Of a stretch of 44,354 nt of DNA, positions 1 to 9,324 are shown in pieces (within the stretch, counting starts at the first letter, position 1; the number at the start of each line of letters is the position of its first letter). The stretch spans positions 1-44,354 of the forward strand of contig JAQWMB010000017.1 in the NCBI GenBank assembly GCA_029246995.1, read 5' to 3'. The translations under genes were made by a program, and so were the position numbers. The notes under the pieces were generated by a model that searched no databases, was not told the origin of the DNA, and saw only the letters and a program-made list of their open reading frames with translations. Source of the DNA: Dehalococcoidia bacterium (lineage in GTDB: Bacteria; Chloroflexota; Dehalococcoidia; UBA2979).

Positions 1-1465
1 CCATTTTATCCAATAGAATTATTGATTTCACTTTTTTGTTTAATTTATATATATCAGAGATATTTCTGATTATTTCATAATTAATAAGTTTTTCAATTAT
101 CTGATTTCCTAGTCCTTTAATATTCATACAGTCTTTTGAAACAAAGTAGATGATTTTTTTTATAAGTCTGTCATGACAATTAGTATTTGTACAAAATGCT
201 TCAGAAGTTTTAAGATTTTTGTGTATTTTTTTATTACATGAAGGACAATAATTGGGAATTGTATATTTTCTAAAAACTTTAAGATTTTCTTTAGATCCAA
301 TTATTTTAGGAATTACATCTCCCGATCGTTCTACTAACACTTTATTACCAATTGCAATTTTATTTTCATTAATATAATTTTCATTATGTAAGGTTGCATG
401 GGTTACTGTCACTCCACCTAACTTGACTGGTTCCAAGGTTGCAACAGGTGTTAATGAACCAGTCCTACCAACAGTTACATGGATATTTTTTAAAATTGTT
501 ATTTTTTTTTCTGATTTAAATTTGTAGGCTGTTGCCCATTTTGGATTTCTTGTTCGTTCACCAAGTTTTTTTTGTATTTTCAATGAATCAATTTTAATGA
601 CTGCTCCATCTATTTCGTAATCAAGATCATCTCTGATTGATTCTAATTTTTTACAATATTCAATAATATCTTTTATAGTATGAACTCTTTTAATTAAGGA
701 ATTTACAGGAAACCCTAAATCTGTTAATCGATTTAAATTATCCATATGAGTGGTTTGTGAATGAGTTTTTGAATCATTATTAATCATTTGATATGTAAAT
801 AATTTTAATTTTCTTTGAGCAGCTATGCGCGGATCTAGTTGTCTTACAGTCCCTGCGGCAAGATTGCGAGGATTCATGTAAATCTCAAGATTTAAATTGG
901 TTCGTTCTGCATTGATTCGTATTAATTCATTTTTTTGAATGTATATTTCCCCCCTAACTGTTATTGACTCTTTAGTAGAAATACTTAAAGGTAATTCTCG
1001 AATTGTACGAATGTTTGATGTTACATCTTCTCCAATCTGACCATCACCTCTTGTTGCAGCTTGTATGAATTGTCCATTCTGATAAAGCAGGTTGACTGCT
1101 AGACCATCAATCTTTGGTTCACATATTACATTAGCTTGTTTAACTGCCGAATCAGTATGAATTTTTCGCATCCAATCAGTCATTTCATTTTCATTAAAAA
1201 CATTTGATAATGATAGCATTTTGTTGTTATGTTGAACTTTTTTAAATGATGATAGGGGCTTCCCTCCAACTCTTTGAGTTGGTGAGGCATCATTAATAAA
1301 TTCAGGGTATTCATTTTCAATTTTTATTAATTGTTGAAATAATAAATCATATTCTTTATCAGAAATCACAGGCTTATCTAATACATAATAATGATGATCA
1401 AAATGATTAATTTTTTCTCTTAAAGCATAGATTTTATTCTTAGTAGTTATCTTATTATTTTTCAT
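1..1465 (-). CDS. ligA: NAD-dependent DNA ligase LigA, N-terminal part (cut by window edge)
   Basis: Seals nicks in DNA using NAD+ during replication and repair. I translated the minus strand from the ATG at 1465; the frame stays open for about 488 codons to base 1. The N-terminal NAD-binding region ends in a YPEF...SPTQRVGG stretch. The adenylation motif CEPKIDG puts the nucleophile Lys near residue 118. RGE, NPRNLAAGT and NPKWATAYKF motifs follow, then the OB fold (VGRTGSLTPVA), a four-Cys zinc site (CPSC ... CTNTNC) and the start of the helix-hairpin-helix region. The family is usually about 670 residues, so the last HhH repeats and BRCT domain lie outside. It diverges from hisH. No frameshift is seen. 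Identity is very secure. Confidence 0.96.
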   Translation of the reverse strand, partial: MKNNKITTKNKIYALREKINHFDHHYYVLDKPVISDKEYDLLFQQLIKIENEYPEFINDASPTQRVGGKPLSSFKKVQHNNKMLSLSNVFNENEMTDWMRKIHTDSAVKQANVICEPKIDGLAVNLLYQNGQFIQAATRGDGQIGEDVTSNIRTIRELPLSISTKESITVRGEIYIQKNELIRINAERTNLNLEIYMNPRNLAAGTVRQLDPRIAAQRKLKLFTYQMINNDSKTHSQTTHMDNLNRLTDLGFPVNSLIKRVHTIKDIIEYCKKLESIRDDLDYEIDGAVIKIDSLKIQKKLGERTRNPKWATAYKFKSEKKITILKNIHVTVGRTGSLTPVATLEPVKLGGVTVTHATLHNENYINENKIAIGNKVLVERSGDVIPKIIGSKENLKVFRKYTIPNYCPSCNKKIHKNLKTSEAFCTNTNCHDRLIKKIIYFVSKDCMNIKGLGNQIIEKLINYEIIRNISDIYKLNKKVKSIILLDKM

Positions 1466-1486
1466 AATATTCTCTTTAGCCTGTCT

Positions 1487-1522
1487 GTATCATTGTAATG
1501 CAAAAGTGCATTACAATGATAC
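1487..1522. promoter_or_regulatory. Perfect 16-bp inverted repeat between ligA and hisH
   Basis: The arm GTATCATTGTAATGCA at 1487-1502 and its exact complement at 1507-1522 flank the 4-base spacer AAAG. The repeat lies between two divergent genes, 21 bases upstream of ligA and 32 upstream of hisH, so a terminator makes little sense there. It fits an operator for a dimeric regulator overlapping the ligA promoter, or a strong hairpin in the ligA 5' UTR. I cannot name the regulator. Confidence 0.6.
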
Positions 1523-1554
1523 TCAAGTAATCATTTCTAAATAGAATAAACAAC

Positions 1555-2184
1555 ATGCTAAAAATTACAATTATCGATTATGGAGCTGGTAACGTTAGGA
1601 ATGTGTATAGAGCTTTATCTGCAATAGGAATAGAGGCATTAATTTCTCAAAATCAAGATGATATTTTAAATAGTGATGGAGTTATTTTACCAGGAGTCGG
1701 TGCTGCGCAAGACACAATGCAACATCTTGCTGAAAAGGGGCTTGTTAATGCAATAAAGGATTTTGTTAATGATGGCAAGCCTTTTTTAGGTATTTGTATG
1801 GGATTACAAGCACTTTTTGATTATTCGCTTGAAGGTGGAAAGCAAGAATGTCTAGGCCTTATTCCTGGTAAAATTGTTAAATTTTCTGGTGATCTTACTG
1901 TGCCTCATATGGGATGGAATCAAATTAAAATTATTAAAAATCACTCACTTTTAAAAGGCATAGACAATAATTCTTATTTCTATTTTGTACATTCTTTTTA
2001 TCCGGAACCAATAGACAATGATGTTGTATTGACTACCACAGAGTATGGCTCAGATTTTGCATCTATTGTTGCTAAGAATAATATTTATGCAACACAATTT
2101 CATCCAGAAAAATCAGGAGAAATTGGTTTATTAATTTATAAAAATTTTATAGATATTGTTAAGAATAGTACAAGGAGTGACTAG
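1555..2184 (+). CDS. hisH: Imidazole glycerol phosphate synthase, glutaminase subunit HisH
   Basis: Class I glutamine amidotransferase that supplies ammonia to HisF in histidine biosynthesis. The 209-residue length is typical. The nucleophile Cys81 sits in LGICMGLQ and the catalytic His183-Pro-Glu185 in FHPEKS; an LPGVGA oxyanion-strand motif is near residue 45. First gene of a hisH-hisA-hisF-hisI run with gaps of 1 to 21 bases. The ATG at 1555 has no obvious Shine-Dalgarno, but a TAGAAT hexamer lies just upstream at 1542-1547, so a very short leader is possible. The other his genes are not in this window. Confidence 0.96.
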   Translation: MLKITIIDYGAGNVRNVYRALSAIGIEALISQNQDDILNSDGVILPGVGAAQDTMQHLAEKGLVNAIKDFVNDGKPFLGICMGLQALFDYSLEGGKQECLGLIPGKIVKFSGDLTVPHMGWNQIKIIKNHSLLKGIDNNSYFYFVHSFYPEPIDNDVVLTTTEYGSDFASIVAKNNIYATQFHPEKSGEIGLLIYKNFIDIVKNSTRSD

Positions 2185-2185
2185 T

Positions 2186-2899
2186 ATGAATTTAATTCCT
2201 GCCATTGATATATTAGATGGAAAGTGTGTTCGCTTAATACAGGGCGACTATGACCAGGAAACTGTATTTTCAGATGATCCTGTTGAGTTCGCTGTAAGGT
2301 GGTCATCTTATGGCGCTAAATGGATGCATATTATTGACCTTGATGGTGCTAGGGCAGGTAAATTAGTTAATGAAAAAGTTGTTGAAAAAATTATTAATGT
2401 ATCTGATTGTTCTATTCAGATAGGCGGAGGAATTCGGAATTATAATGATTTTAGTAATGCATTAAATAACGGTGTGAATAGAGTCATTGTTGGAACCATA
2501 GCTATTAAAGATAAAAATCTTTTACAATCATTGATTACTGATTTTTCTGACGAATTAATAGTGTCAATTGATTCAAGAGATGGCTTGGTGCAAGTAGAAG
2601 GATGGACAGAGTCTACACAACTCGAATCTTTTGCATTAATTCAAGAATTAGCACAGCAAGGTGTAAAAAGAATAATTTATACTGATGTTGAAAGAGATGG
2701 CACTAACGAGGGGATAAACTTTAAGAATATTGAAAAAATAGTTAGCAGCTCACATATTCCAATTATTGCTGCGGGAGGCATCAGTAGCTTGGATGACCTA
2801 AAGAGCTTAAAGTCATGTGGAGTTGAAGGAGCAATTTTAGGAAGAGCTTTATTTGATGGTAAAATTGATCTTGAAGAAGCTATTAATTTAATTAGTTAA
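2186..2899 (+). CDS. hisA: ProFAR isomerase HisA
   Basis: Isomerises ProFAR to PRFAR in histidine biosynthesis. It is a (beta-alpha)8 barrel of 237 residues with the catalytic Asp8 in IPAIDILDGKCVRL and phosphate-binding motifs IQIGGGIR and IIAAGGIS. The frame is open further upstream, but I start at the ATG at 2186: AAGGAG lies 8 bases before it, and the protein then begins with the family-typical MNLIPAIDI. It follows the hisH stop by one base, so the two are probably translationally coupled. Confidence 0.96.
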   Translation: MNLIPAIDILDGKCVRLIQGDYDQETVFSDDPVEFAVRWSSYGAKWMHIIDLDGARAGKLVNEKVVEKIINVSDCSIQIGGGIRNYNDFSNALNNGVNRVIVGTIAIKDKNLLQSLITDFSDELIVSIDSRDGLVQVEGWTESTQLESFALIQELAQQGVKRIIYTDVERDGTNEGINFKNIEKIVSSSHIPIIAAGGISSLDDLKSLKSCGVEGAILGRALFDGKIDLEEAINLIS

Positions 2900-2908
2900 G
2901 GAACAAAG

Positions 2909-3664
2909 TTGTTAACAAAAAGAATTATTCCATGCTTTGATGTTAAAGATGGCCGAGTTGTTAAGGGTATTTCATTTAAAAATTTAGTAGATGCTGGTGA
3001 TCCTGTTGAACTTGCATCTTATTATTGTAAAGAAGGCGCAGATGAGATTGTTTTTTTGGATATTACTGCTTCAACTGAAGAAAGAGATAGTGCATATAGC
3101 TTGATATCGACAACTGCAGACCATATCAATATTCCTTTGACTGTTGGTGGTGGTGTTAGAAAAGAAAAAGATATATATATGATGTTAAGATCTGGTGCAG
3201 ATAAAGTTTCAATGAACACGGCAGCCATTCAAAATCCAGATCTAATTTCAGTCAGTGCTAAACGTTTTGGTTCCCAGTGTACTGTCGTAGCTATTGATGC
3301 TAAGCGCATAAATGATGATTGGGAGATTTTTTCACATGGGGGCAGTAATGCTACTGGTAAAAAAGTTACTGAGTGGGCTAAAGAAAGTGTCGAAAGAGGA
3401 GCTGGGGAATTGCTAGTAACTTCTATGGATGCAGATGGCCAACAAAATGGTTATGATATTGCTTTACTTTCAGAAATAAAAAAAATTGTTAAAGTGCCGG
3501 TTATTGCATCGGGTGGTGGAGGTAAGCCAGAACATCTCTTGGATGCAATTCAAGCTGCTGATGTTGATGCTTTATTGCTCGCTTCAATATTACATTTTGG
3601 TAGCTATAGCATTCATGAAATTAAAAATTATTTAATTAATAATGATGTAGAAATTAGAGTCTAG
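2909..3664 (+). CDS. hisF: Imidazole glycerol phosphate synthase, cyclase subunit HisF
   Basis: Uses ammonia from HisH to make imidazole glycerol phosphate and AICAR. The (beta-alpha)8 barrel has 251 residues. Asp11 (IIPCFDVKDGRVVKG) and Asp130 (VVAIDAKR) are the catalytic pair, with phosphate-site motifs LTVGGGVR and VIASGGGG. The start is a TTG at 2909 preceded by AAGGA; no in-frame ATG would give a complete first strand. Nine bases separate it from hisA. HisH and HisF form one complex, matching their place in the same operon. Confidence 0.96.
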   Translation: MLTKRIIPCFDVKDGRVVKGISFKNLVDAGDPVELASYYCKEGADEIVFLDITASTEERDSAYSLISTTADHINIPLTVGGGVRKEKDIYMMLRSGADKVSMNTAAIQNPDLISVSAKRFGSQCTVVAIDAKRINDDWEIFSHGGSNATGKKVTEWAKESVERGAGELLVTSMDADGQQNGYDIALLSEIKKIVKVPVIASGGGGKPEHLLDAIQAADVDALLLASILHFGSYSIHEIKNYLINNDVEIRV

Positions 3665-3685
3665 GATTAACTGTTAGGAATAAAA

Positions 3686-4033
3686 ATGAAGATTGATTTA
3701 GAACAAATAAAGTTTAATGAAAATGGCTTGATTCCAGCTATTGTTCAAGATCATGAAACTAAAGAAGTTTTAATATTGGCTTATATGAACGAAGAAAGTA
3801 TTAAAATGACAATTAAATTAAGACAAGCTGTTTTTTGGTCACGAAGTCGATCAGAGATATGGCATAAAGGAGCCACATCAGGAGATTATTTAAATATAAA
3901 AAGTATAGCTTTAGACTGCGATCTAGACGCTATTCTTTTATTGGTTGAAATGGTGGGAGATGCTGCCTGTCATAATGGTACTTCTTCTTGTTTTATTGAT
4001 GAGAATAATAACGAACTCAGAGCAATCATTTAA
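3686..4033 (+). CDS. hisI: Phosphoribosyl-AMP cyclohydrolase HisI
   Basis: Opens the adenine ring of PR-AMP in the third step of histidine synthesis. The 115 residues match a stand-alone HisI without the HisE pyrophosphohydrolase domain. Family motifs seen are [18 protein letters not shown], the acidic metal-binding DCDLDA, and Cys residues in [13 protein letters not shown] that bind zinc. It is the last gene of the his run. Its final 8 bases overlap the convergent DUF1385 gene. Confidence 0.95.
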   Translation: MKIDLEQIKFNENGLIPAIVQDHETKEVLILAYMNEESIKMTIKLRQAVFWSRSRSEIWHKGATSGDYLNIKSIALDCDLDAILLLVEMVGDAACHNGTSSCFIDENNNELRAII

Positions 4034-4940
4034 TTTTTTTTAGTTCAGAAAAATTATTTAATATGTAATGTTTTTCTATAGTCTTTAATTGATGTATATG
4101 AATTGCAGTAATTGCTACTTGTAAATGATGATCGTCTGGATAACGTAATGTCTTTTTTTGCATTATCATAAAAAAACTTAAAATCTTTATATTAATATTT
4201 TCTTTATATCGATCTATTATATTAATAACTTCATGGGTTATTCCGCTGCAAATGGGTAAAGCAGCTAATCTTAAAAAAATATTGTAAGATAAGGATGAAT
4301 CAATGAAATATATTAAGACAAAGAAAATTGCATAAATAATTGCGAGTATATAAAAATACGTACTGCCGCATCTAATATTTTTTTGAAAACCACGACGTAT
4401 TGCTGGTACTGTAAGTTGCTTATTTTTTGCATAGGCATTTATCGCCATATGTTCAGCTGCATGATACTTTAACAGATAGATAATGTTATTTAATTTGGAT
4501 ACTAATTCTAATAGCAGTAAATAGATCATTATTCTTGTGGCACCCTCGAATAATATAAATAGAAGTTTTTGATTTTCAAACCATGGTATAAATTGAATAA
4601 AAGTGGGGATGAAGATAAATATTAAGAAGAATGTAATGATAGCAGAAGAATCATAAATGAATTTGAATGATCTTTTTATTTTTGATGATAATTGTTTTTT
4701 TGTCGGATTAATATCTTGAATACCATGACTGTTTAATTGCGTAAACATGGTATTAATAAACTGAACAAAGCCACGAATTAAGAATATTTTTTTTAGTAAA
4801 TAGAGTCGATCTTTTGATTGGATTTTAACTTTAATGAGTAAGGAACCATCATTATTACGTAAAACAGTCACATGTTTTTTATTGTCATATATAGTTATGC
4901 TATTAAAATCTGCTTGACCACCTAATTGATTTTTATTCAT
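4026..4940 (-). CDS. DUF1385 (YqhQ-type) membrane protein
   Basis: 304 residues. The diagnostic part is [15 protein letters not shown] followed by [18 protein letters not shown], matching the conserved His/Glu and RCGT region of DUF1385. At least four hydrophobic segments lie near residues 95-115, 125-145, 198-215 and 220-235. The family is a probable metal-binding membrane protein of unknown role. Its position next to rpmE is common in several phyla and supports the call. The ATG at 4940 has AAGGAT upstream. It is 77 bases downstream of rpmE, so probably co-transcribed with the ribosomal genes. Confidence 0.85.
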   Translation of the reverse strand: MNKNQLGGQADFNSITIYDNKKHVTVLRNNDGSLLIKVKIQSKDRLYLLKKIFLIRGFVQFINTMFTQLNSHGIQDINPTKKQLSSKIKRSFKFIYDSSAIITFFLIFIFIPTFIQFIPWFENQKLLFILFEGATRIMIYLLLLELVSKLNNIIYLLKYHAAEHMAINAYAKNKQLTVPAIRRGFQKNIRCGSTYFYILAIIYAIFFVLIYFIDSSLSYNIFLRLAALPICSGITHEVINIIDRYKENINIKILSFFMIMQKKTLRYPDDHHLQVAITAIHIHQLKTIEKHYILNNFSELKKIK

Positions 4941-5017
4941 ATTTATCCTTAAAGTTACTCGAATAAATAATTATGAAGGTTAAAGTGAATTTAAGGAACA
5001 TTGCGTAGGAACTGTAA

Positions 5018-5452
5018 TTACTCGGCCTTTTCTTCTTGATCCTCAGGTGTTACTTCAGCCTCAGGTGTTACTTCAGCCTCAGGTGTTACTTCAGCCTCAG
5101 GTGTTACCTCAGCCTCAGGTGTTACCTCAGCCTCAGGTGTTACCTCAGCCTCAGGTGATACTTCAGCCTCAGGTGATACTTCAGCCTCAGGTGTTACTTC
5201 AGCCTCAGGTGTTACTTCAGCCTCAGGTGATACTTCAGCCTCAGGTGTATCTTTTTTATCATATCTTTTTCTGAATCTCTCAACTCGCCCTGCTGTATCT
5301 ATTAATTTTTGTTCTCCAGTATAAAATGGATGACAATTAGAGCATATTTCTAATTTAACATCTTTAGTTGTAGAACCAGTTTCCCATTCTGATCCGCAAC
5401 CACTACAATTTACTTTTGTAATAAAATACTCTGGATGAATTTCTTTTTTCAT
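5018..5452 (-). CDS. rpmE: Ribosomal protein bL31 with a repetitive acidic C-terminal tail
   Basis: Residues 1-69 are a standard zinc-binding bL31: MKKEIHPEY, zinc ligands Cys16, Cys19, Cys37 and Cys40, then [20 protein letters not shown]. The family normally ends near residue 70. Here eleven copies of the hexapeptide PEAEV(S/T) follow (residues 70-135), then PEDQEEKAE. The tail is strongly acidic and probably disordered, exposed at the 50S surface near the 30S contact. It is encoded by near-identical 18-bp units and could vary in copy number. The start has GAGG upstream. Third gene in an L21-L27-L31 run. Confidence 0.95.
   Translation of the reverse strand: MKKEIHPEYFITKVNCSGCGSEWETGSTTKDVKLEICSNCHPFYTGEQKLIDTAGRVERFRKRYDKKDTPEAEVSPEAEVTPEAEVTPEAEVSPEAEVSPEAEVTPEAEVTPEAEVTPEAEVTPEAEVTPEAEVTPEDQEEKAE
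5048..5245 (-). repeat. Eleven tandem 18-bp repeats inside rpmE
   Basis: The plus strand repeats TCAGCCTCAGGTGTTACT-like units eleven times, with few single-base differences (T/A and C/T at fixed positions). The unit length is a multiple of three, so gain or loss of copies keeps the frame. The repeat encodes the PEAEV(S/T) tail of bL31. Confidence 0.95.
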
Positions 5453-5471
5453 TGATATCCTCTATATGCAA

Positions 5472-5726
5472 TTAAGCAATAATTGAAACTTTTTTCTTAC
5501 GATTTTTAGAGTAAATTGAAAACTTAACTTTACCTGGAATTTTTGCCCATAACGTATGATCTCTGCCTATTCCAACATTGTCACCAGCATGTATCCTTTG
5601 ACCACGTTGCCTTACGATAATAGAACCAGCAGTGACTACTTCACCATCAAATTTTTTAACTCCCAATCGTTTTGAGTTAGAGTCTCTTCCATTTCTGCTT
5701 GAACCACCTGATTTTTTATGAGCCAT
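5472..5726 (-). CDS. rpmA: Ribosomal protein bL27
   Basis: 84 residues, full length. It begins [19 protein letters not shown], the universally conserved N-terminus that reaches the peptidyl-transferase centre, followed by RLGVKKFDG and [13 protein letters not shown]. There is no cleavable Firmicutes-type N-terminal extension. AAGGA precedes the ATG. It lies 17 bases downstream of rplU and 19 upstream of rpmE, in the usual L21-L27 order. Confidence 0.97.
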   Translation of the reverse strand: MAHKKSGGSSRNGRDSNSKRLGVKKFDGEVVTAGSIIVRQRGQRIHAGDNVGIGRDHTLWAKIPGKVKFSIYSKNRKKKVSIIA

Positions 5727-5743
5727 TTTATTTCCTTATTTTC

Positions 5744-6082
5744 CTATTTTTTGGAAGCAGTTTTCTTTGCTGATACAACAATTTTATTAATTGTAATTTG
5801 TGTTTTATCTTGCTTATGACCTCTTTTAGTACCACTACGTGTTTTATTTTTATACCTATAAGCAATAACCTTTTTATCTTTAATATGCGAGTCAACAGTT
5901 GCTTTTATTTGAGCACCTTTAATGCTTGGATCGCCCAGTGTAATTTTATTATCTGAATCGATAAGTAGAACATTTTCAAATATTATTTTTTCACCTGGGT
6001 TTTTATCGATTTTATCGATATTAATTGATGCGCCTTCTGATGCTACATATTGTCTTGTACCAATTTGTATGACTGCGTACAT
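5744..6082 (-). CDS. rplU: Ribosomal protein bL21
   Basis: 112 residues, close to the family's usual length of about 103. The N-terminus MYAVIQIGTRQYVASEGASI and the RNA-binding stretch KVIAYRYKNKTRSGTKRGHKQ are typical of bL21. The C-terminus ends in a basic tail. AAGG lies about 8 bases before the ATG. First gene of the minus-strand ribosomal run; 117 bases separate it from ftsH, enough for its own promoter. Confidence 0.96.
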   Translation of the reverse strand: MYAVIQIGTRQYVASEGASINIDKIDKNPGEKIIFENVLLIDSDNKITLGDPSIKGAQIKATVDSHIKDKKVIAYRYKNKTRSGTKRGHKQDKTQITINKIVVSAKKTASKK

Positions 6083-6199
6083 TTAATTAACCTTACTAAA
6101 ATATTTATCAATTTTAAACACTGAATATATATCTTCTAATATTTCATTTCTTGTGACAAGTACATTAATTGAGAACTATTTAAATTCATAGAAAACATT

Positions 6200-8128
6200 C
6201 TAATCAATGGTTGGTCCAGAAGGGTTTAATTCAATTTTTCCTTGTGGCTTGTCTTTTAAATCATTATTATCAACAATTTCATTGTCTACTAAATCTTTGC
6301 TATCTGTTGTTTCTTCAATGTTAGTGCTTATTTCACCAAGTAGCTCCGTTAAACTTTCTGATTCAATTGTTTCGACTTCAATTAGTTTTTCAGCTAAGAG
6401 TATTAGTTTATCTTTATTTTTTAAAATTACTTTTTCGCATCTTTCTTTTGCTTCATCTACTAACAATCTTACCTCTTCATCTATCTCTTCAGCAGTTTTT
6501 TCTGAATAGTCTCTTTGTTCAGCAATATCTCTTCCAAGGAAAACCATAGACTCTCTTTTGCCAAACGTTCTTGTTCCTAATTTCTCACTCATGCCCCATT
6601 TCGTAACCATTTCTTTTGCTATTTGAGTGACTTTACCTATATCATCATGTGACCCTGTTGTTGGTATACCAAAAAAAACTTGCTCTGAAACATATCCGCC
6701 TAGTGCTTGAGCCATCATTGCCTGGTAATACGCCTTGTCATGCAATCTCCTATCATCTTTTGGCAATGATCTTGTATATCCACCTGCCATTCCTCTCGGC
6801 ACAATCGTTACTTTAAAAACTGGATCAGCATCTTTTTGGAAGTGTCCAACGACTGCATGTCCAGCTTCGTGATAAGCAACGACTTTCTTTTCTTCATCGG
6901 TCATGACTCTTGATTTCTTCTCTGGACCTGCAATCAATCTATCGACAGATTCGTTTAATTCATCCATTGATATTTTTTTCTTTGTTCTACGTGCAGTCAA
7001 AATTGCTGCCTCATTTAATAAATTAGCTAAGTCAGCACCTGAAAATCCTGGAGTTTGTTTTGCGACAGTATCTAAAGAAACCTCTTTTTCAAATGGTTTT
7101 CCTTTAGCATGTACTTCCAATACCGCTTTTCTGCCTGTTAAATCTGGAAGGTCTAGCGTAACTTGTCTATCAAATCTACCGGGACGTAATAATGCAGGGT
7201 CTAATACATCAGGTCTATTTGTAGCTGCAATGACAATTACATTTGCTGTAGAATCAAATCCATCCATTTCAACAAGAATTTGATTAAGAGTTTGTTCTCG
7301 TTCATCATGTGAGCCACCTAAACCTGCGCCTCTTTGTCTTCCAACGGCATCTATTTCATCAACAAAAACAATTGCAGGTGCATTTCTTTTAGCTTGATCG
7401 AATAAGTCTCTGACTCGACTTGCTCCTACTCCAACAAACATTTCAACAAATTCAGAACCCGATATAGAGAAAAAAGGTACTTCTGCTTCTCCAGAAACTG
7501 CTTTTGCTAGTAAGGTCTTACCTGTACCTGGGGAACCAATCAATAATACACCTCTGGGAATTTTTGCACCTATGGCAACAAACTTTTGAGGATGTTTTAG
7601 AAAGTCTACAACTTCTTCAAGTTCAACTTTTGCTTCGTCTTGTCCGGCTACATCATTAAATTTGACAGTTGGCTTTTCGCTAACCATTTTTGCTTTACTT
7701 TTTCCAAATGACATGGCTTGAGAGTTAGATCCTTGTGCTTGACGCATCATGAACAATAAGATTCCTCCAAAAATGAGAAGAGGGAGGAAGTTAATCATTA
7801 ATCCAAAAAAACTTCCAAAAGAACTTGGACCCTTGACTATCACTTCTACTGCATTAGCAGAAGTCCCTACAGCAATTTGGTTATCTCTAAGTATTTCTTC
7901 TACAGACGAAGATGATTCTTTTCTGGATCTTACTACGCCTGTTTCGCCATTAATTTTTACTAGCAGTATATTATCTTCTACTTGAATACTTTGGACTTCA
8001 CCAGCTTTTGCTTTTTCAATAACTTCAGATAGAGATATTTCTCTAGAACCTGAATCTGGTTGAAATATTGCCCCAATAGACAATATTATGGCTACTAAAA
8101 TAATTCCATATATTAGAAAATTACGCAT
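6200..8128 (-). CDS. ftsH: ATP-dependent zinc metalloprotease FtsH
   Basis: Membrane-anchored AAA+ protease that degrades misassembled membrane proteins and regulatory proteins. Two transmembrane segments (about 5-23 and 108-128) flank the periplasmic domain. The AAA domain follows: Walker A GSPGTGKT at 198-205, Walker B IVFVDEID near 253-260, and the second region of homology ending [10 protein letters not shown]. The aromatic pore loop reads FVG. The zinc site HEAGH is at 420-424. The C-terminal extension is acidic and Asp/Asn-rich. At 642 residues it is full length. GAGGGT precedes the ATG. It diverges from rnhB across 101 bases. Confidence 0.97.
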   Translation of the reverse strand: MRNFLIYGIILVAIILSIGAIFQPDSGSREISLSEVIEKAKAGEVQSIQVEDNILLVKINGETGVVRSRKESSSSVEEILRDNQIAVGTSANAVEVIVKGPSSFGSFFGLMINFLPLLIFGGILLFMMRQAQGSNSQAMSFGKSKAKMVSEKPTVKFNDVAGQDEAKVELEEVVDFLKHPQKFVAIGAKIPRGVLLIGSPGTGKTLLAKAVSGEAEVPFFSISGSEFVEMFVGVGASRVRDLFDQAKRNAPAIVFVDEIDAVGRQRGAGLGGSHDEREQTLNQILVEMDGFDSTANVIVIAATNRPDVLDPALLRPGRFDRQVTLDLPDLTGRKAVLEVHAKGKPFEKEVSLDTVAKQTPGFSGADLANLLNEAAILTARRTKKKISMDELNESVDRLIAGPEKKSRVMTDEEKKVVAYHEAGHAVVGHFQKDADPVFKVTIVPRGMAGGYTRSLPKDDRRLHDKAYYQAMMAQALGGYVSEQVFFGIPTTGSHDDIGKVTQIAKEMVTKWGMSEKLGTRTFGKRESMVFLGRDIAEQRDYSEKTAEEIDEEVRLLVDEAKERCEKVILKNKDKLILLAEKLIEVETIESESLTELLGEISTNIEETTDSKDLVDNEIVDNNDLKDKPQGKIELNPSGPTID

Positions 8129-8229
8129 AATACCCTCAAAATCTTATATGATTTAATCATGAAATAGTCTAACAGTTCATCAACTTAATGTATAGTTTTA
8201 GAAAGTATGTTAAGCAAAATTAATCAATA

Positions 8230-8850
8230 ATGGCATTAAATAAAATAATTAAATTTGAATTAGAAGATCTTTTATCAATACCAACCAATTTAATTGCTGG
8301 TATCGATGAAGTTGGTAGAGGTGCATTAGCCGGCCCTGTTGTTGCTGGAGCTGTTATTTTTAAAGATAGAGATTACGAATGGATCGACAGGATTAATGAT
8401 TCAAAATTACTAAAGCCTGATTGCAGAAAAGAGCTTGCATCACTCATCAAAGACCATTGTTATTGGGGCATTGGTTCTGTATCTAATCATGTAATCGATC
8501 AGATCGGTATTGAACTTTCCATTCACCTTGCTATGACTCAAGCATTAACAATGATTTTTAAATTGCCAGATTTAATTTTAGTTGATGGAAATGTTAAATT
8601 AGTCTTTGATGATATTTTGGTTAAAAATATTATTAAAGGTGATCAAAAATCAGTTTCTATTGCTGCAGCTAGCATTATTGCAAAAGTTCACAGAGATCAA
8701 TATTTAGAAAAATTAAGTAAAGATATGCCTCAGTATAATTTGGAGTCTAATGTCGGCTATGGTACTAAATATCATATTGAGTCAATAAAAGAATTTGGGC
8801 CATCAACAATTCATAGAAATAGCTTTAAGCCTGTCAAAGACTTGGTGTGA
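8230..8850 (+). CDS. rnhB: Ribonuclease HII
   Basis: Removes RNA from RNA-DNA hybrids and single ribonucleotides from DNA. The diagnostic motif AGIDEVGRGALAGPVVAGAV carries catalytic Asp26 and Glu27; Asp119 (LVDGN) and the KGDQKSVSIAAASIIAKVHRD block follow, then the YG.GYGT-type segment NVGYGTKYH. 206 residues is full length. The start ATG at 8230 lacks a clear Shine-Dalgarno; a leader of about 20 residues precedes the conserved core. Divergent from ftsH. Confidence 0.95.
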   Translation: MALNKIIKFELEDLLSIPTNLIAGIDEVGRGALAGPVVAGAVIFKDRDYEWIDRINDSKLLKPDCRKELASLIKDHCYWGIGSVSNHVIDQIGIELSIHLAMTQALTMIFKLPDLILVDGNVKLVFDDILVKNIIKGDQKSVSIAAASIIAKVHRDQYLEKLSKDMPQYNLESNVGYGTKYHIESIKEFGPSTIHRNSFKPVKDLV

Positions 8851-8950
8851 TGTGTTTTATAGTTATAAAAAAATTAATTCTTATTATTAGAAGTTTTTAA
8901 TTAAGCATTTGTATGTAGTATAGTTACAAGTATTAATTAGGAGACAGATT

Positions 8951-9199
8951 ATGCCTTTACAAAAGTATCAGTGCGCAGTTTGTAAAAAAGTATTTGAAAA
9001 ATTAATTCGTATGAATACGGTAAAGATAGAATGTCCAAAATGCTCTGGTATTCAAGTAAAAAAATTAATGCCTTCAAATTCTTCTCCATTTTCTGAAATG
9101 GAAAAGAGGTCGGCTTTAAACAAAATCGCTAAGACTAAAGGCATTGGTAGAGATGTTGAGAGGACGTGGGATCCTAAAAAACATCAAGACCACTCTTGA
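8951..9199 (+). CDS. FmdB-type putative regulatory zinc-ribbon protein
   Basis: 82 residues. An N-terminal single zinc ribbon has Cys8-X2-Cys11 and Cys28-X2-Cys31 (YQCAVCKKVFEKL ... IECPKCSG), the FmdB/CxxC pattern. The remaining 45 residues are polar and charged, rich in Lys and Asp, with no recognised domain. TAGGAG sits before the ATG. The family is widespread and its function is not settled. It stands alone between rnhB and hppA on the same strand. Confidence 0.85.
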   Translation: MPLQKYQCAVCKKVFEKLIRMNTVKIECPKCSGIQVKKLMPSNSSPFSEMEKRSALNKIAKTKGIGRDVERTWDPKKHQDHS

Positions 9200-9324
9200 T
9201 TATAAAAACGTTTTGTCAAATTATTAAAAATATGAAAAAATTATAAATTAAACATTGAAAAAGATTTATCAAAAATGAGGAAGAGCTTTTTATTTAATAG
9301 TTTATTTAATTAAGGAGAATAAAC

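Noticed and set aside
2156-2185. Upstream extension of HisA by ten residues
   Set aside because: AAGGAG and the conserved MNLIPAIDI start favour the ATG at 2186.
5048-5245. Tandem repeats that could look like a CRISPR array or a plus-strand LQPQV protein
   Set aside because: Units are 18 bp without spacers and in frame with bL31. The plus-strand frame is the reverse reading of that repeat and lacks any other coding sign.
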